From Actinomarinicola tropica (GTDB lineage Bacteria > Actinomycetota > Acidimicrobiia > Acidimicrobiales > SKKL01), in contig NZ_CP045851.1 of assembly GCF_009650215.1 (NCBI RefSeq), positions 3,437,001 through 3,501,000 on the forward strand: a DNA stretch of 64,000 nucleotides. The letters run 5' to 3'. Every line of letters begins with the position of its first letter. Position 1 is the stretch's first letter. Below, piece after piece: positions 26,415-34,175 of this stretch. A program made the translations under genes and the position numbers. The notes under the pieces were generated by a model. The model made no database searches. It had not been told where the DNA came from and saw only the letters and a program-made list of their open reading frames with translations.

Positions 26415-27635
26415 CTACGCGGGCGGCGTGTCCTCGGGCCCCGGCGGGTGGGGATGGGGGTGCGGGTGGTCGTGCGCGTGGTGGTGCTCGGCCTCGGCGT
26501 GGGAGATGACGTCGCGCACCGGACGGCCGGTGCGCCGGGCGATGGCGGCGGCGTCGTCGAACTCGGCCTTGGCCCGGCCGGGCCCGACCTTCACGCGGAC
26601 CGGGTCGCCGTCGAGGTCGACGACCTCGGTGGAGCGCGCCGAGGGCCACCGCTCGAGGCGGGCGGCGCGCACGCCGAACGAGCCGGTCTCGTCCCGCATC
26701 ACCTGTGCGACCTGGGCATCGAGGGCGGGGTCGGCGAGGGCGCTCACCTTGTGCGCCGGCCGCCCCTTCTTCATGAGGATCGGCGAGACCCACGCGTCGT
26801 GCGCGCCGGCGTCGAGCAGGGCGGCGACAGCGTGGGCGAGGACCTCGCCGGTGACGTCGTCGACGTTGACCTCGAGGAGGGTGACGGGCTGGCCGCGCTC
26901 GAGCGTCTCGGTGCGGTCGCCCACGACCACCTGGACGAGGTTCGGCCGACCGTCGAGCTCGCGGGTACCGGCACCGAACCCGGCGCTCTGGATGGTCATG
27001 TCGGGGATCGGGCCCCACTCCCCGGCCAGCGCGGCGACGATGGCGGCGCCGGTGGGCGTGGTGAGCTCGACGGGCACGTCGAGACCGACCGTGGGGGCGC
27101 CACGGAGGAGCTCGACGACCGCCGGCGCGGGGTTGGGCAGCACGCCGTGGGCGGCGCGGATGGTGCCGAGGCCGTTGGCGACGGGGCTGCACGCCACCTC
27201 GTCGATGCCCAGGACCTCCAGGGCGGCGCAGGTCCCGACCACGTCGACGATGGCGTCGATGGCGCCGACCTCGTGGAAGTGGACCTGCTCGGGTGGTTGG
27301 CGGTGCAGGCGGCCCTCGGCGACGGCGAGGGCGTCGAAGACGGCGTGGGCGCGCCGCCGCACGCGATCGGGCAGGTCGGCGTCGTCGAGCAGCGCCGCGA
27401 TGTGGGACGCGGTGCGCACGACGTTGGTCGGCTCCTGGAGCACGTGCGCCTTGGTGCCGCCGATGCCGTTGCGCAGCACGGGTTCGACGTCGAGCGCCCA
27501 GCCCGGCAGGTCGAGCCCGTCGAGGATCGTGCGCACCTCGTCGACGTCGGCGCCGGCGTCGATCAGCGCGCCGAGCGCCATGTCGCCGGCGATGCCGGAG
27601 AAGCAGTGGAACCAGGCGACGCGGGTGGCGCTCAC
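26415..27635 (-). CDS. larC: LarC, nickel pincer cofactor biosynthesis protein
   Basis: Inserts nickel into the pyridinium dithiocarboxylate precursor (cyclometallase of the NPN cofactor pathway). It has 406 residues from GTG 27635, overlapping the larB stop (GTGA). Conserved parts: FHCFSGIAGDMALGALIDAGAD at the start, QVHFHEVGAIDAIVDVVG, NGLGTIRAAHGVLPNPAPAV, TPTGAAIVAAL and NVDDVTGEVLAHAVAALLDAGAHDAWVSPILMKKGRPAHKV. The C-terminal His-rich tail (HHHAHDHPHPHPHP) fits nickel handling. larE and an obvious larA are not in the window. Confidence 0.93.
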   Translation of the reverse strand: MSATRVAWFHCFSGIAGDMALGALIDAGADVDEVRTILDGLDLPGWALDVEPVLRNGIGGTKAHVLQEPTNVVRTASHIAALLDDADLPDRVRRRAHAVFDALAVAEGRLHRQPPEQVHFHEVGAIDAIVDVVGTCAALEVLGIDEVACSPVANGLGTIRAAHGVLPNPAPAVVELLRGAPTVGLDVPVELTTPTGAAIVAALAGEWGPIPDMTIQSAGFGAGTRELDGRPNLVQVVVGDRTETLERGQPVTLLEVNVDDVTGEVLAHAVAALLDAGAHDAWVSPILMKKGRPAHKVSALADPALDAQVAQVMRDETGSFGVRAARLERWPSARSTEVVDLDGDPVRVKVGPGRAKAEFDDAAAIARRTGRPVRDVISHAEAEHHHAHDHPHPHPHPPGPEDTPPA

Positions 27636-28411
27636 GAGGCGGGCTCCTCGGCGACGCGCAGGCGGCGGGTGCCACGGGGCAGGGCTCGGGCGACGGCCAT
27701 CGCGGCGCCGAACCCGTTGTCGATGCCGACGACGGTGATGCCCGCGGCGCACGAGGCGAGCATGCCGAGCAGGGCGGTGACGCCCTCGAGCCCGGCGCCG
27801 TAGCCGACGCTCGTGGGCACGGCGACGACGGGGCAGGCGGCGATGCCGCCGACGACGCTGGCCAGCGCGCCCTCCATGCCGGCGACGACGACCACCGCGT
27901 CGGCGGCGAGCAGCTCGTCGACCTCGGCGAGGATGCGGTGGATGCCGGCGACGCCGGCGTCGGTGATGCGGCGAGGCCGGAAGCCGAGGGCGTCGAGCAC
28001 CGCGGCGCACTCGTCGGCCACGGGCAGGTCGGCGGTGCCGGCGGTGACGACGACGACCCGCTCCGCTCGCTCCGAGGCACGGCGCCACACGACGGTGCCG
28101 GCGACCACCTCGCCCCCGGGGTGGGCGTCGAGCACCGCGGCGACCTGCGCGTCGTCCACGCGGGTGAGCAGCACCGGGCCGTCGGCCGGGACCGACAGCA
28201 GCTCCCCGACGACGAGCACGCACTGCTCGGGCGTCTTGCCCGGGCCGTACACCGCCTCGACCTGGTCCTGGCGCAGAGCCCGGTGGTGGTCGACCCGGGC
28301 GACGTCGAGGTCGGCGAACGGGGCGCGGCGCAGACGGGCCACGGCCTCGTCGGGCGTCACCGCACCGGTGCGCACGTCGTCGATCAACCCGTGCAGGGCG
28401 GCGAGGTCCAC
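27632..28411 (-). CDS. larB: LarB, pyridinium-3,5-biscarboxylate mononucleotide synthase
   Basis: Carboxylates and hydrolyses nicotinate adenine dinucleotide to start NPN cofactor synthesis. It has 259 residues from GTG 28411, the family length. A longer frame upstream would cross the pheA start. The helical N-terminus contains FADLDVARVDHHRALRQDQVEAVYGPGKT. The C-terminal AIR-carboxylase-like domain contains VVVTAGTADLPVADECA, DAGVAGIHRIL, VVVVAGMEGALASVVGG and VPTSVGYGAGLEGVTALLGML. The start lies only 19 bp from divergent pheA. Confidence 0.92.
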   Translation of the reverse strand: MDLAALHGLIDDVRTGAVTPDEAVARLRRAPFADLDVARVDHHRALRQDQVEAVYGPGKTPEQCVLVVGELLSVPADGPVLLTRVDDAQVAAVLDAHPGGEVVAGTVVWRRASERAERVVVVTAGTADLPVADECAAVLDALGFRPRRITDAGVAGIHRILAEVDELLAADAVVVVAGMEGALASVVGGIAACPVVAVPTSVGYGAGLEGVTALLGMLASCAAGITVVGIDNGFGAAMAVARALPRGTRRLRVAEEPAS

Positions 28412-28430
28412 GTCACTATCCTGGCCCCCC

Positions 28431-29396
28431 GTGACGGCCCCCGCAGCATCCGAGCTGTCGCTCCCGACCGGGGCACGCACGATCGCCTACCTGGGTCCGG
28501 CGGCGACCTTCAACCAGCAGGCGCTCCTCAGCCAGCCCGACCTGGCGGCGCTCGACGCCCGTCCGCTGCCGACGATCGGCGACGTGCTGGCCGCCACCGC
28601 GGCGGGCGACGTCGACCTCGGGCTCGTCCCGATCGAGAACGCCATCGAGGGGTCGGTCACGGTCACGCTCGACATGCTGGCGTTCGAGCTCGACCTGCTC
28701 ATCCAGCGTGAGATCGTCATCGACGTGTCGCTGAACCTGCTCGGCGTGCGGGGGGCACGGCTGGAGGACGTGCGCGAGGTCACCTCGATCGGCGTGGCCA
28801 CCGCCCAGTGCCGCCGCTTCATCATCGAGCACCTGCCCGGCGCGGTCGTCACCGCCGCCAACTCCACCGCGGAGGCGGCGCAGCGGGTGGCGAAGGACGG
28901 CGACCCGAGCGTGGCCGCCATCGGCACCGCGCTGGCGGCGGAGGTGTACGGCCTCGACGTGCTCGCCCCCGAGGTGGAGGACCACCCCGGCAACCAGACG
29001 CGCTTCGTGCTCGTCGCCCGAGAGGGGGTGCCTGCACCCACCGGTCACGACAAGTCGACGGTGGTGGTCTTCCAGCGCGCCGACGTCCCCGGCAGCCTGC
29101 TCTCGATCCTCCAGGAGTTCGCCGCCCGCGCCATCAACCTGTCGAAGCTGGAGTCCCGGCCCACCAAGCGCGGGCTCGGCGACTACTGCTTCATCATCGA
29201 CCTCGAGGGCCACGTCGACGACGAGCTCGTCGCCGACTGCCTGCGCGACCTGCGCAGCAAGCAGGCCGACGTGCGCTTCCTCGGGTCGTACCCCGCGGCG
29301 GGCGACCACGGCCCGGCGCTGCGGCGGGAGAACGTGGCGGCGTGGAAGGCGGCCGAGGAGTGGGTCGCGGCGCTGCGGGGCCAGGTCCGGCACTGA
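28431..29396 (+). CDS. pheA: Prephenate dehydratase with ACT domain
   Basis: Converts prephenate to phenylpyruvate in phenylalanine synthesis. It has 321 residues from GTG 28431; TATCCT at 28417-28422 is eight bases upstream. The catalytic domain at about 15-200 shows IAYLGPAATFNQQAL, LVPIENAIEGSVTVTLD and the diagnostic NQTRFVLVA. The ACT regulatory domain at about 210-290 has the ESRP segment (LSKLESRPTKRGLGDYCFIID) used for phenylalanine feedback. It is a stand-alone dehydratase with no chorismate mutase part. Confidence 0.95.
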   Translation: MTAPAASELSLPTGARTIAYLGPAATFNQQALLSQPDLAALDARPLPTIGDVLAATAAGDVDLGLVPIENAIEGSVTVTLDMLAFELDLLIQREIVIDVSLNLLGVRGARLEDVREVTSIGVATAQCRRFIIEHLPGAVVTAANSTAEAAQRVAKDGDPSVAAIGTALAAEVYGLDVLAPEVEDHPGNQTRFVLVAREGVPAPTGHDKSTVVVFQRADVPGSLLSILQEFAARAINLSKLESRPTKRGLGDYCFIIDLEGHVDDELVADCLRDLRSKQADVRFLGSYPAAGDHGPALRRENVAAWKAAEEWVAALRGQVRH

Positions 29397-29422
29397 CGAT
29401 GTTCGGTGGCCCGGCCTAGAGT
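29393..29422 (+). promoter_or_regulatory. Promoter of the mau-like operon
   Basis: -35 CTGACG (29393-29398), 18-base spacer, -10 TAGAGT (29417-29422). The -10 ends six bases before the GTG at 29429, so transcription should start at the start codon. Confidence 0.5.
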
Positions 29423-29428
29423 TGCCGG

Positions 29429-29989
29429 GTGCCAGTGCACGCCGTCCTGCTCCACGCCCTCGCCTTGGTGCTCGCCCTCGCGGGGGTGCGCAAGGTCATC
29501 GACCCTGCACCGGTCGCCGCCTCCCTGCGGCGCAGCGGACTGCCCTCCGCGCCCGTCCTCGGGCGGCTGCTCGGCGTGGTCGAGGTCGTCGTGTCGCTGG
29601 CGGTGCTCAGCACCGGCGGCGCGGTGCCCGCCGCCCTGATGGGCCTCGTCTACCTGGGCTTCCTCGCCTTCATCCTCAGCAACAAGCTGCGGGGCGCCGA
29701 CGTGCCCTGCGGGTGCTTCGGCGAGTCGACCACACCGCCCGGCGTCGCCCACATCGCGGTGAACACCGTCGCCGTCGCCGCGGCCGTCGCCGGCGTGCTC
29801 GACCCGTCCGACGGCGTGTTCGGCTGGATCGACGAAGGTGCCGTCGGGGTCGTCGCCCTGGCGCTCGTCGTCGTCGCCGGCGCACTCACCATCGCTCTCC
29901 TCGAGGTCCTCCCGGGGACCGCCTCCTCTGCTCTCGAGCAGGCCGACCGCGCGCGGGTCCCGACCTTCTCCCTCAAGGAGCCACGTTGA
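29429..29989 (+). CDS. MauE/DoxX-like redox-associated membrane protein
   Basis: 186 residues from GTG 29429. Four or five hydrophobic helices; the opening LALVLALAGVRKVIDPAPVAASLRRSGLP and a central PCGCFGE between helices are the MauE signature. MauE supports formation of the disulfides or maturation of the methylamine dehydrogenase small subunit. Its stop overlaps the next gene start (TTGA). The neighbours (MauA-like and MauD-like) confirm the assignment to a Mau-type maturation module. Confidence 0.85.
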   Translation: MPVHAVLLHALALVLALAGVRKVIDPAPVAASLRRSGLPSAPVLGRLLGVVEVVVSLAVLSTGGAVPAALMGLVYLGFLAFILSNKLRGADVPCGCFGESTTPPGVAHIAVNTVAVAAAVAGVLDPSDGVFGWIDEGAVGVVALALVVVAGALTIALLEVLPGTASSALEQADRARVPTFSLKEPR

Positions 29990-31206
29990 GCTTCGTCGAT
30001 CGCCTCGCGGAACGGATCGGCCCGGGTGACCGCCCGGGCCGTCGCAGCTTCCTCGGACGCGCCGCCATGGTCGGCAGCGCGATGGCGGTGGCACCGGTCG
30101 ACTTCATGACCCGCCCCGTCGACGCCCAGGACGTCGTCCTCGCCAGCAACGCGGTGTGCCGCAGCTACGGCTGCGGCGGCGGCCAGCTGTGCTGCGACGG
30201 CTACACCGAGTTCTGCTGCTCGCTCACCGGCTCGAACCGCTGCCCGCCGGGGTCGGTCACCGGCGGCTGGTGGAAGGTCGACTCGTCGACGTACTGCTCG
30301 GCCGGCGGCGACATCCGGCCCCGCTACTACCTCGACTGCCACAAGACCTGCGGCGGTTGCGCCTGCGCCGGCGGCACCTGCTCTGGCGACTGCAACGGCA
30401 CGCCCTGCGGCTGCGGCCGCCGGCCGGACGGCAGCTCGCTCGGCTGCGGCTACCGCAAGGCCGGCTGCACCCGCTTCCGCTACGGCCAGTGCAACCAGCA
30501 CATCGGCTGCGTCGGCCCCATCGTCTGCCGGGTGGTCACCTGCCTCACGCCGTGGCAGCTCGACCCCAACTGCACCCGGGCCACGCTCACCGACAACAAC
30601 ACCCGCTGGCACGACGCGCCGTGCCTGCACGCCGGGTTCAGCGACACGATCGACAACGCCTACTACGCCGACGCCGTCCAGTGGGCGGTGAACGTCGGCA
30701 TCACCACCGGCGTCGAGGGCCGCGACCTGTTCTTCCCGGACCGCCCCGTGAACCGGGCCGAGATCGTCACGTTCATGTGGCGGATGCTCGACCAGCCGCC
30801 GGCCCAGCCGCACTACCTCACCGACAACCCGGGCGGCACCTACTACCACAAGGCCGTCCAATGGGCCGCGGGCGAGGGCATCACCACCGGCTACGCCGGC
30901 ACCGACGAGTTCCGGCCCCAGCTCAACTGCACCCGCGGCGAGGCGGTCACGTTCTTCAAGCGGATGATGCGCAACCCTACGCCGAGCACCGCGCCCGAGT
31001 TCTCCGACGTCGACCCCAACGCCTTCTACGCCGACGCCGTGAAGTGGGCCGCCCACCACGGCGTCACCACCGGCGTCGGCGGGACCGGCCAGTTCCAGCC
31101 GCACGGGCTGCTCACCCGGGCCGAGGCCGTCACGTTCCTGTGGCGCATCGCCGGCAACCAGGCGCTGTGGCACCAGCGGCCGCCGTCGTCGAAGGTGAGG
31201 TTCTGA
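29986..31206 (+). CDS. Tat-exported Cys-rich protein like methylamine dehydrogenase light chain, fused to three SLH repeats
   Basis: 406 residues from TTG 29986, with AAGGAG five bases before it. The Tat signal contains RRSFLGRAAM (Arg 19-20). Residues about 58-200 are Cys-rich and resemble the MauA small subunit: LCCDGYTEFCCSLTGSNRCP, then WW at 95-96, YYLDCHKTCGGCAC, and HIGCVGPIVCRVVTC. MauA uses two cross-linked Trp for its TTQ cofactor. One Trp position is kept (WW), while the region of the second reads FRYGQC with no Trp. Residues about 212-395 are three SLH repeats (ITTGVEG, ITTGYAG, VTTGVGG, each with an aromatic-A-AVQWA/AVKWA opening). The role is unknown: a folded, disulfide-rich, possibly wall-attached redox protein. 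Confidence 0.82.
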   Translation: MSFVDRLAERIGPGDRPGRRSFLGRAAMVGSAMAVAPVDFMTRPVDAQDVVLASNAVCRSYGCGGGQLCCDGYTEFCCSLTGSNRCPPGSVTGGWWKVDSSTYCSAGGDIRPRYYLDCHKTCGGCACAGGTCSGDCNGTPCGCGRRPDGSSLGCGYRKAGCTRFRYGQCNQHIGCVGPIVCRVVTCLTPWQLDPNCTRATLTDNNTRWHDAPCLHAGFSDTIDNAYYADAVQWAVNVGITTGVEGRDLFFPDRPVNRAEIVTFMWRMLDQPPAQPHYLTDNPGGTYYHKAVQWAAGEGITTGYAGTDEFRPQLNCTRGEAVTFFKRMMRNPTPSTAPEFSDVDPNAFYADAVKWAAHHGVTTGVGGTGQFQPHGLLTRAEAVTFLWRIAGNQALWHQRPPSSKVRF

Positions 31207-31207
31207 G

Positions 31208-32038
31208 ATGACCACCGTCGCGCTCGTCGCGCTCACCGTCGTCGTCGCCCTCCTGGCCGTGCTCGTCGTGGGCCTGCTGCGCAGCCACGCCGCGATCCTG
31301 CGCCAGCTCCACGAGATCACCGGGGGCGAGGCCCACACCCACGACCACGACCACGACCACGACCTCGCACCGGCCCCGCCGGTCGAGGTCGGTCCGGGCG
31401 ATCCGCACCCGGTCAACCCCGCCCCGGGCGTCGCCCCGCCGCGGGAGGCCGCCGGCGCCCACGACATCGTGGGCATGACCCCGGACGGCTCGGCGGCCAC
31501 GGTCGGGCTCGCCGGTCGGGACCACCCGACGCTCGTGGCCTTCCTCACCTCCGGGTGCGGCACGTGCCTCGAGTTCTGGGGCGCGATCGCCGACCCGGCC
31601 GAGCGCACGCTCGTCGGCGCCGACACCCGCATCGTCATCGCCACCAAGGGCCCCGAGCGCGAGAGCGTCACCGACGTGGCCCGCCTCGCCCCGCCGGGCA
31701 TCACCACCGTGATGTCGACCGAGGCGTGGGAGGCCCACGAGGTCCCCGTCGCCCCCTACTTCATCCTCGTCGACGGCCGCGGCCACGTGGCCGGCGAGGG
31801 CGCCGCCACCACCTGGGAGCAGCTCACCGGGCTGCTCGGCCGGGCCGTGGCCGACACCACCGAGGCCAACGCCCGCAACGCCCGTCGGGCGGCGGGGCGG
31901 CGCGCCGCCGCGGTCGGCGGGTGGTCCACCCGTGAGGCCGACACCGACCAGGCGCTGCTCGACGCCGGCATCATGCCCGGCGACCCGAGCCTGTACGACC
32001 CGATGCCCGTGGCCGAACCCCCCGGAGACGACCGATGA
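31208..32038 (+). CDS. MauD-like membrane-anchored thioredoxin-fold protein
   Basis: 276 residues from ATG 31208, one base after the previous stop. N-terminal membrane anchor at about 3-25, then a His/Asp-rich stretch (HTHDHDHDHDL, about 43-52) and a Pro-rich linker. The thioredoxin-fold domain is at about 85-215, with TSGCGTCLEFW (Cys 117 and Cys 120) and the cis-Pro segment VPVAPYFILVDGRG. This is the arrangement of MauD, which forms or isomerises MauA disulfides outside the membrane. The C-terminal tail of about 60 residues is polar. Stop and next start overlap (ATGA). Confidence 0.85.
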   Translation: MTTVALVALTVVVALLAVLVVGLLRSHAAILRQLHEITGGEAHTHDHDHDHDLAPAPPVEVGPGDPHPVNPAPGVAPPREAAGAHDIVGMTPDGSAATVGLAGRDHPTLVAFLTSGCGTCLEFWGAIADPAERTLVGADTRIVIATKGPERESVTDVARLAPPGITTVMSTEAWEAHEVPVAPYFILVDGRGHVAGEGAATTWEQLTGLLGRAVADTTEANARNARRAAGRRAAAVGGWSTREADTDQALLDAGIMPGDPSLYDPMPVAEPPGDDR

Positions 32039-32511
32039 CCACCCTCGAGTCCGCGGGCATCAGCGTCGAGCTGCCGAACGGCTGGGAGGGTGGCGTCCGC
32101 ACGCGCGTCGACCCGGCGCCCGTCGCCCCCGGCGTGCAGCTCGCGAGCACGGGCCACTCGGCGGCCACCGCCCACATGGCCAACTTCGCCCTGCCGTCCG
32201 ACCGGGCCGACTTCGGCGGCGGTGCGGTCGAGCTCATGAACTCGAACCACATCTTCATGTCGCTCGTCGAGTTCGACGCCGACTCCGCCGGCACCGCGCT
32301 GTTCGCCGACCAGGGCGTCCCGCAGCTCAGCACGATCGACTTCGACCCCTACGCCCTGCAGCGGGTCATCCACGGCCAGTGCGGGCTCCAGCGGTTCTTC
32401 ACCGTCGCCGGCCGGCCGTTCTGCCTCTACGTCGTGCTCGGCCGGGAGGACAACCGCGGGCCGCTCGTGTCGCAGTGCAACGCCGTGCTGCGGTCGCTGC
32501 GCATCACCTGA
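32035..32511 (+). CDS. Unknown protein of the mau-like operon
   Basis: 158 residues from ATG 32035, overlapping the MauD-like stop. No signal peptide or membrane helix. It has a compact alpha/beta character (SAGISVELPNGWEGGVRTR at the start, FDPYALQRVIHGQCGLQRFF in the middle, QCNAVLRSLRIT at the end). SVELPNGWEGGV-type openings occur in proteins of the PsbP/Mog1-like fold. No function assigned. Strict coupling makes it part of the module. Confidence 0.7.
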   Translation: MTTLESAGISVELPNGWEGGVRTRVDPAPVAPGVQLASTGHSAATAHMANFALPSDRADFGGGAVELMNSNHIFMSLVEFDADSAGTALFADQGVPQLSTIDFDPYALQRVIHGQCGLQRFFTVAGRPFCLYVVLGREDNRGPLVSQCNAVLRSLRIT

Positions 32512-32524
32512 CGCGGCGGCGGTC

Positions 32525-32552
32525 GGTCACGGCCCCCGCCCGGGCCGTGACC
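32525..32552. terminator. Bidirectional hairpin terminator
   Basis: Perfect 11-bp stem GGTCACGGCCC / GGGCCGTGACC with a 6-base loop, between the convergent operon end (32511) and the fasciclin gene stop (32563). Confidence 0.8.
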
Positions 32553-32562
32553 GGAGCCGAGG

Positions 32563-33174
32563 TCAGAGGTTCGACGGACGCAGGACGAGCGAGATGCCGT
32601 GGGCCACGCCGTTGCTCGCCTGGATGTCGAGCTTGCTGCGGACGAGCCACGGGTCGAGGTCGTTGCGGTCCTGGTCGACCAGGAGGGCCGTCCGACCGAA
32701 CGGGAACACCTTGATCGTGCCGCCCTGGAGCGTCGTGAGCTCCGTGCCGCGGGGCACGGACAGGGCGACGTCGGAGGTGATCTCGCCAGGGACGACGTGG
32801 TAGAGGATCACGGTCTGGAGGGTGCCGGGGGCGCTGGCCTCGAGCTCGGCCACCTTGTTCAGGATGGTCGCCTCGTCGGCGAACAGGTACCACCAGCCGT
32901 AGAGGTCGGCGACGAGGACCTGGAAGGCCCGGTCGTTCGGGATGAAGACGGTCAGGTCGGCCGACGGGTCGTCGAGGGCGTCGGACAGGCCCGCGACGTC
33001 GACGCCGGCGGCGAGGATGTCGAAGTCGTACCAGTTGCGGTCGGTGCCGCCGCCCTGGGCGTCGAGGATGTCGGCGAGGGTCGGCCCCGACTGCGCCTCG
33101 GCCGGCGACGCGAGGCCGGTGACGGCCAGGGCGGCGAACGCCGCGGTCGCGGCGACGAGCTTCCGGATCTTCAT
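32563..33174 (-). CDS. Secreted fasciclin (FAS1) domain protein
   Basis: 203 residues from ATG 33174 with signal peptide MKIRKLVAATAAFAALAVTG cleaved near SPAEA-QS. One FAS1 domain at about 55-200: LTVFIPNDRAFQVLVADLYG (H1 box), TLQTVILYHVVPGEITS, and the end ASNGVAHGISLVLRP (H2 box with NGVAHGI). It is probably extracellular, in adhesion or matrix. The ribosome site AAGGAGAC is eight bases upstream. Confidence 0.9.
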   Translation of the reverse strand: MKIRKLVAATAAFAALAVTGLASPAEAQSGPTLADILDAQGGGTDRNWYDFDILAAGVDVAGLSDALDDPSADLTVFIPNDRAFQVLVADLYGWWYLFADEATILNKVAELEASAPGTLQTVILYHVVPGEITSDVALSVPRGTELTTLQGGTIKVFPFGRTALLVDQDRNDLDPWLVRSKLDIQASNGVAHGISLVLRPSNL

Positions 33175-33303
33175 GGCTGGGTCTCCTTGTGGGGGGTGGT
33201 GCGGTGGCGCCCGCACGGCCTCCTTCGCCTGTGCCGCCGGTCACGGATGCACCCTCGCCGTCGGGGTTCCCGCCAGGGGGCCGGTGCTACCGTCGCTGCC
33301 TCT

Positions 33304-33391
33304 GGAGGGATGGCAGAGCGGACGAATGCGACGGTCTTGAAAACCGTTGGGCCTCCGGGTCCCGGGGGTTCGAATCCCCCTCCCTCCGCCA
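33304..33391 (+). tRNA. tRNA-Ser (anticodon TGA)
   Basis: Acceptor GGAGGGA (33304-33310) pairs with TCCCTCC (33381-33387). Anticodon loop CTTGAAA gives TGA. Long variable arm, T-arm GGGGGTTCGAATCCCCC, and CCA encoded at 33389-33391. Confidence 0.96.
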
Positions 33392-33416
33392 GCGGTTAGC
33401 ATCGGCCGACACACGT

Positions 33417-33507
33417 GGAGAGGTGCCGGAGTCTGGTCGAACGGGCCTCCCTGCTAAGGAGGTGCTGGGGGTAACCCTGGCCGTGGGTTCAAATCCCACC
33501 CTCTCCG
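33417..33507 (+). tRNA. tRNA-Ser (anticodon GCT)
   Basis: Acceptor GGAGAGG (33417-33423) pairs with CCTCTCC (33500-33506). Anticodon stem CCTCC/GGAGG around CTGCTAA gives GCT. Long variable arm (TGCTGGGGGTAACCCTGGC), T-arm GTGGGTTCAAATCCCAC. CCA is not encoded. Confidence 0.95.
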
Positions 33508-33534
33508 CCTGACGGTGCTGCGAGGCACCGGCGT

Positions 33535-33565
33535 GGGGCCGGATCAGCGCAAGCGGTCCGGCCCC
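33535..33565 (+). terminator. Hairpin after the tRNA-Ser pair
   Basis: Perfect 9-bp stem GGGGCCGGA / TCCGGCCCC with a 13-base loop, 27 bp after tRNA-Ser(GCT). The rest of 33566-33660 is GC-rich and self-complementary (CCCCATGGGG, CCCCCAGGGGG) without a gene. Confidence 0.65.
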
Positions 33566-33667
33566 TCGCGCGCCCGGCCACCCGGCGACAGGCTCGACGC
33601 CCCATGGGGAGGCGGAGCCCCCCAGGGGGTGGTGCGGCTCCCTAAGGGCGGCCCTGGATTCCCTCAA

Positions 33668-33704
33668 TTGACAACTCTGTTGCTCTTACGACAGCATCGT
33701 TGTC
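33668..33704 (+). promoter_or_regulatory. Promoter with two operator copies before the MarR-type gene
   Basis: -35 TTGACA at 33668-33673. Two similar imperfect dyads, GACAACTCTGTTGCT (33670-33684) and GACAGCATCGTTGTC (33690-33704), are exactly 20 bp apart, so they lie on one face of the helix, and the second abuts the ATG at 33705. TGACAAC and GTTGTCA also mirror each other across the whole region. There is no ribosome site, so the mRNA is probably leaderless. Autoregulation is the simple reading. Confidence 0.6.
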
Positions 33705-34175
33705 ATGTCATCGCACGGAGCTCTCGCCTACGAGGTCGTCCAGCGCACGCGGCCCGTCGTCCTCGCGTCGACCCGCGTCGTCGAGGCCCGCTGGCGGGCC
33801 CACGGGATCACCGTCGCCATGCGGGCGGTGCTCGAGCGGCTGGTGCACGACGGCCCCCGCACGGTGCCCGACCTGGCCCGCACGCTCGACATCTCCCGCC
33901 AGGCGGTCCAGCGCTCGATCGACGAGCTGGCGGCGCAGGGGCACGTCGCCCCGCACCCCAACCCGGCGCACCGGCGCTCGCCCCTGTTCGACGTGACCCC
34001 GTCCGCCCGCCGCACCTTCGACGAGCTCCACGCCGAGGAGGTCGACCGGGTGGCGACCATCGCCGCCGACCTGTCCCTCGACGACCTCGCGACCGCCCGG
34101 CGGGTCCTCGAGGTGCTGCACGCGGGCATCGCCGCCGAGGTCGCCCGCCTGACCGAGGAGGCCCCCGCCCGATGA
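33705..34175 (+). CDS. MarR-family transcriptional regulator
   Basis: 156 residues from ATG 33705. Winged helix at about 25-105: helix-turn-helix TVPDLARTLDISRQAVQRSIDELAAQGHV and wing PNPAHRRSPLFDVT, with flanking dimerisation helices. It overlaps the next gene (ATGA), so it likely controls itself and the DinB-fold enzyme that follows. The ligand is unknown. Confidence 0.9.
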   Translation: MSSHGALAYEVVQRTRPVVLASTRVVEARWRAHGITVAMRAVLERLVHDGPRTVPDLARTLDISRQAVQRSIDELAAQGHVAPHPNPAHRRSPLFDVTPSARRTFDELHAEEVDRVATIAADLSLDDLATARRVLEVLHAGIAAEVARLTEEAPAR

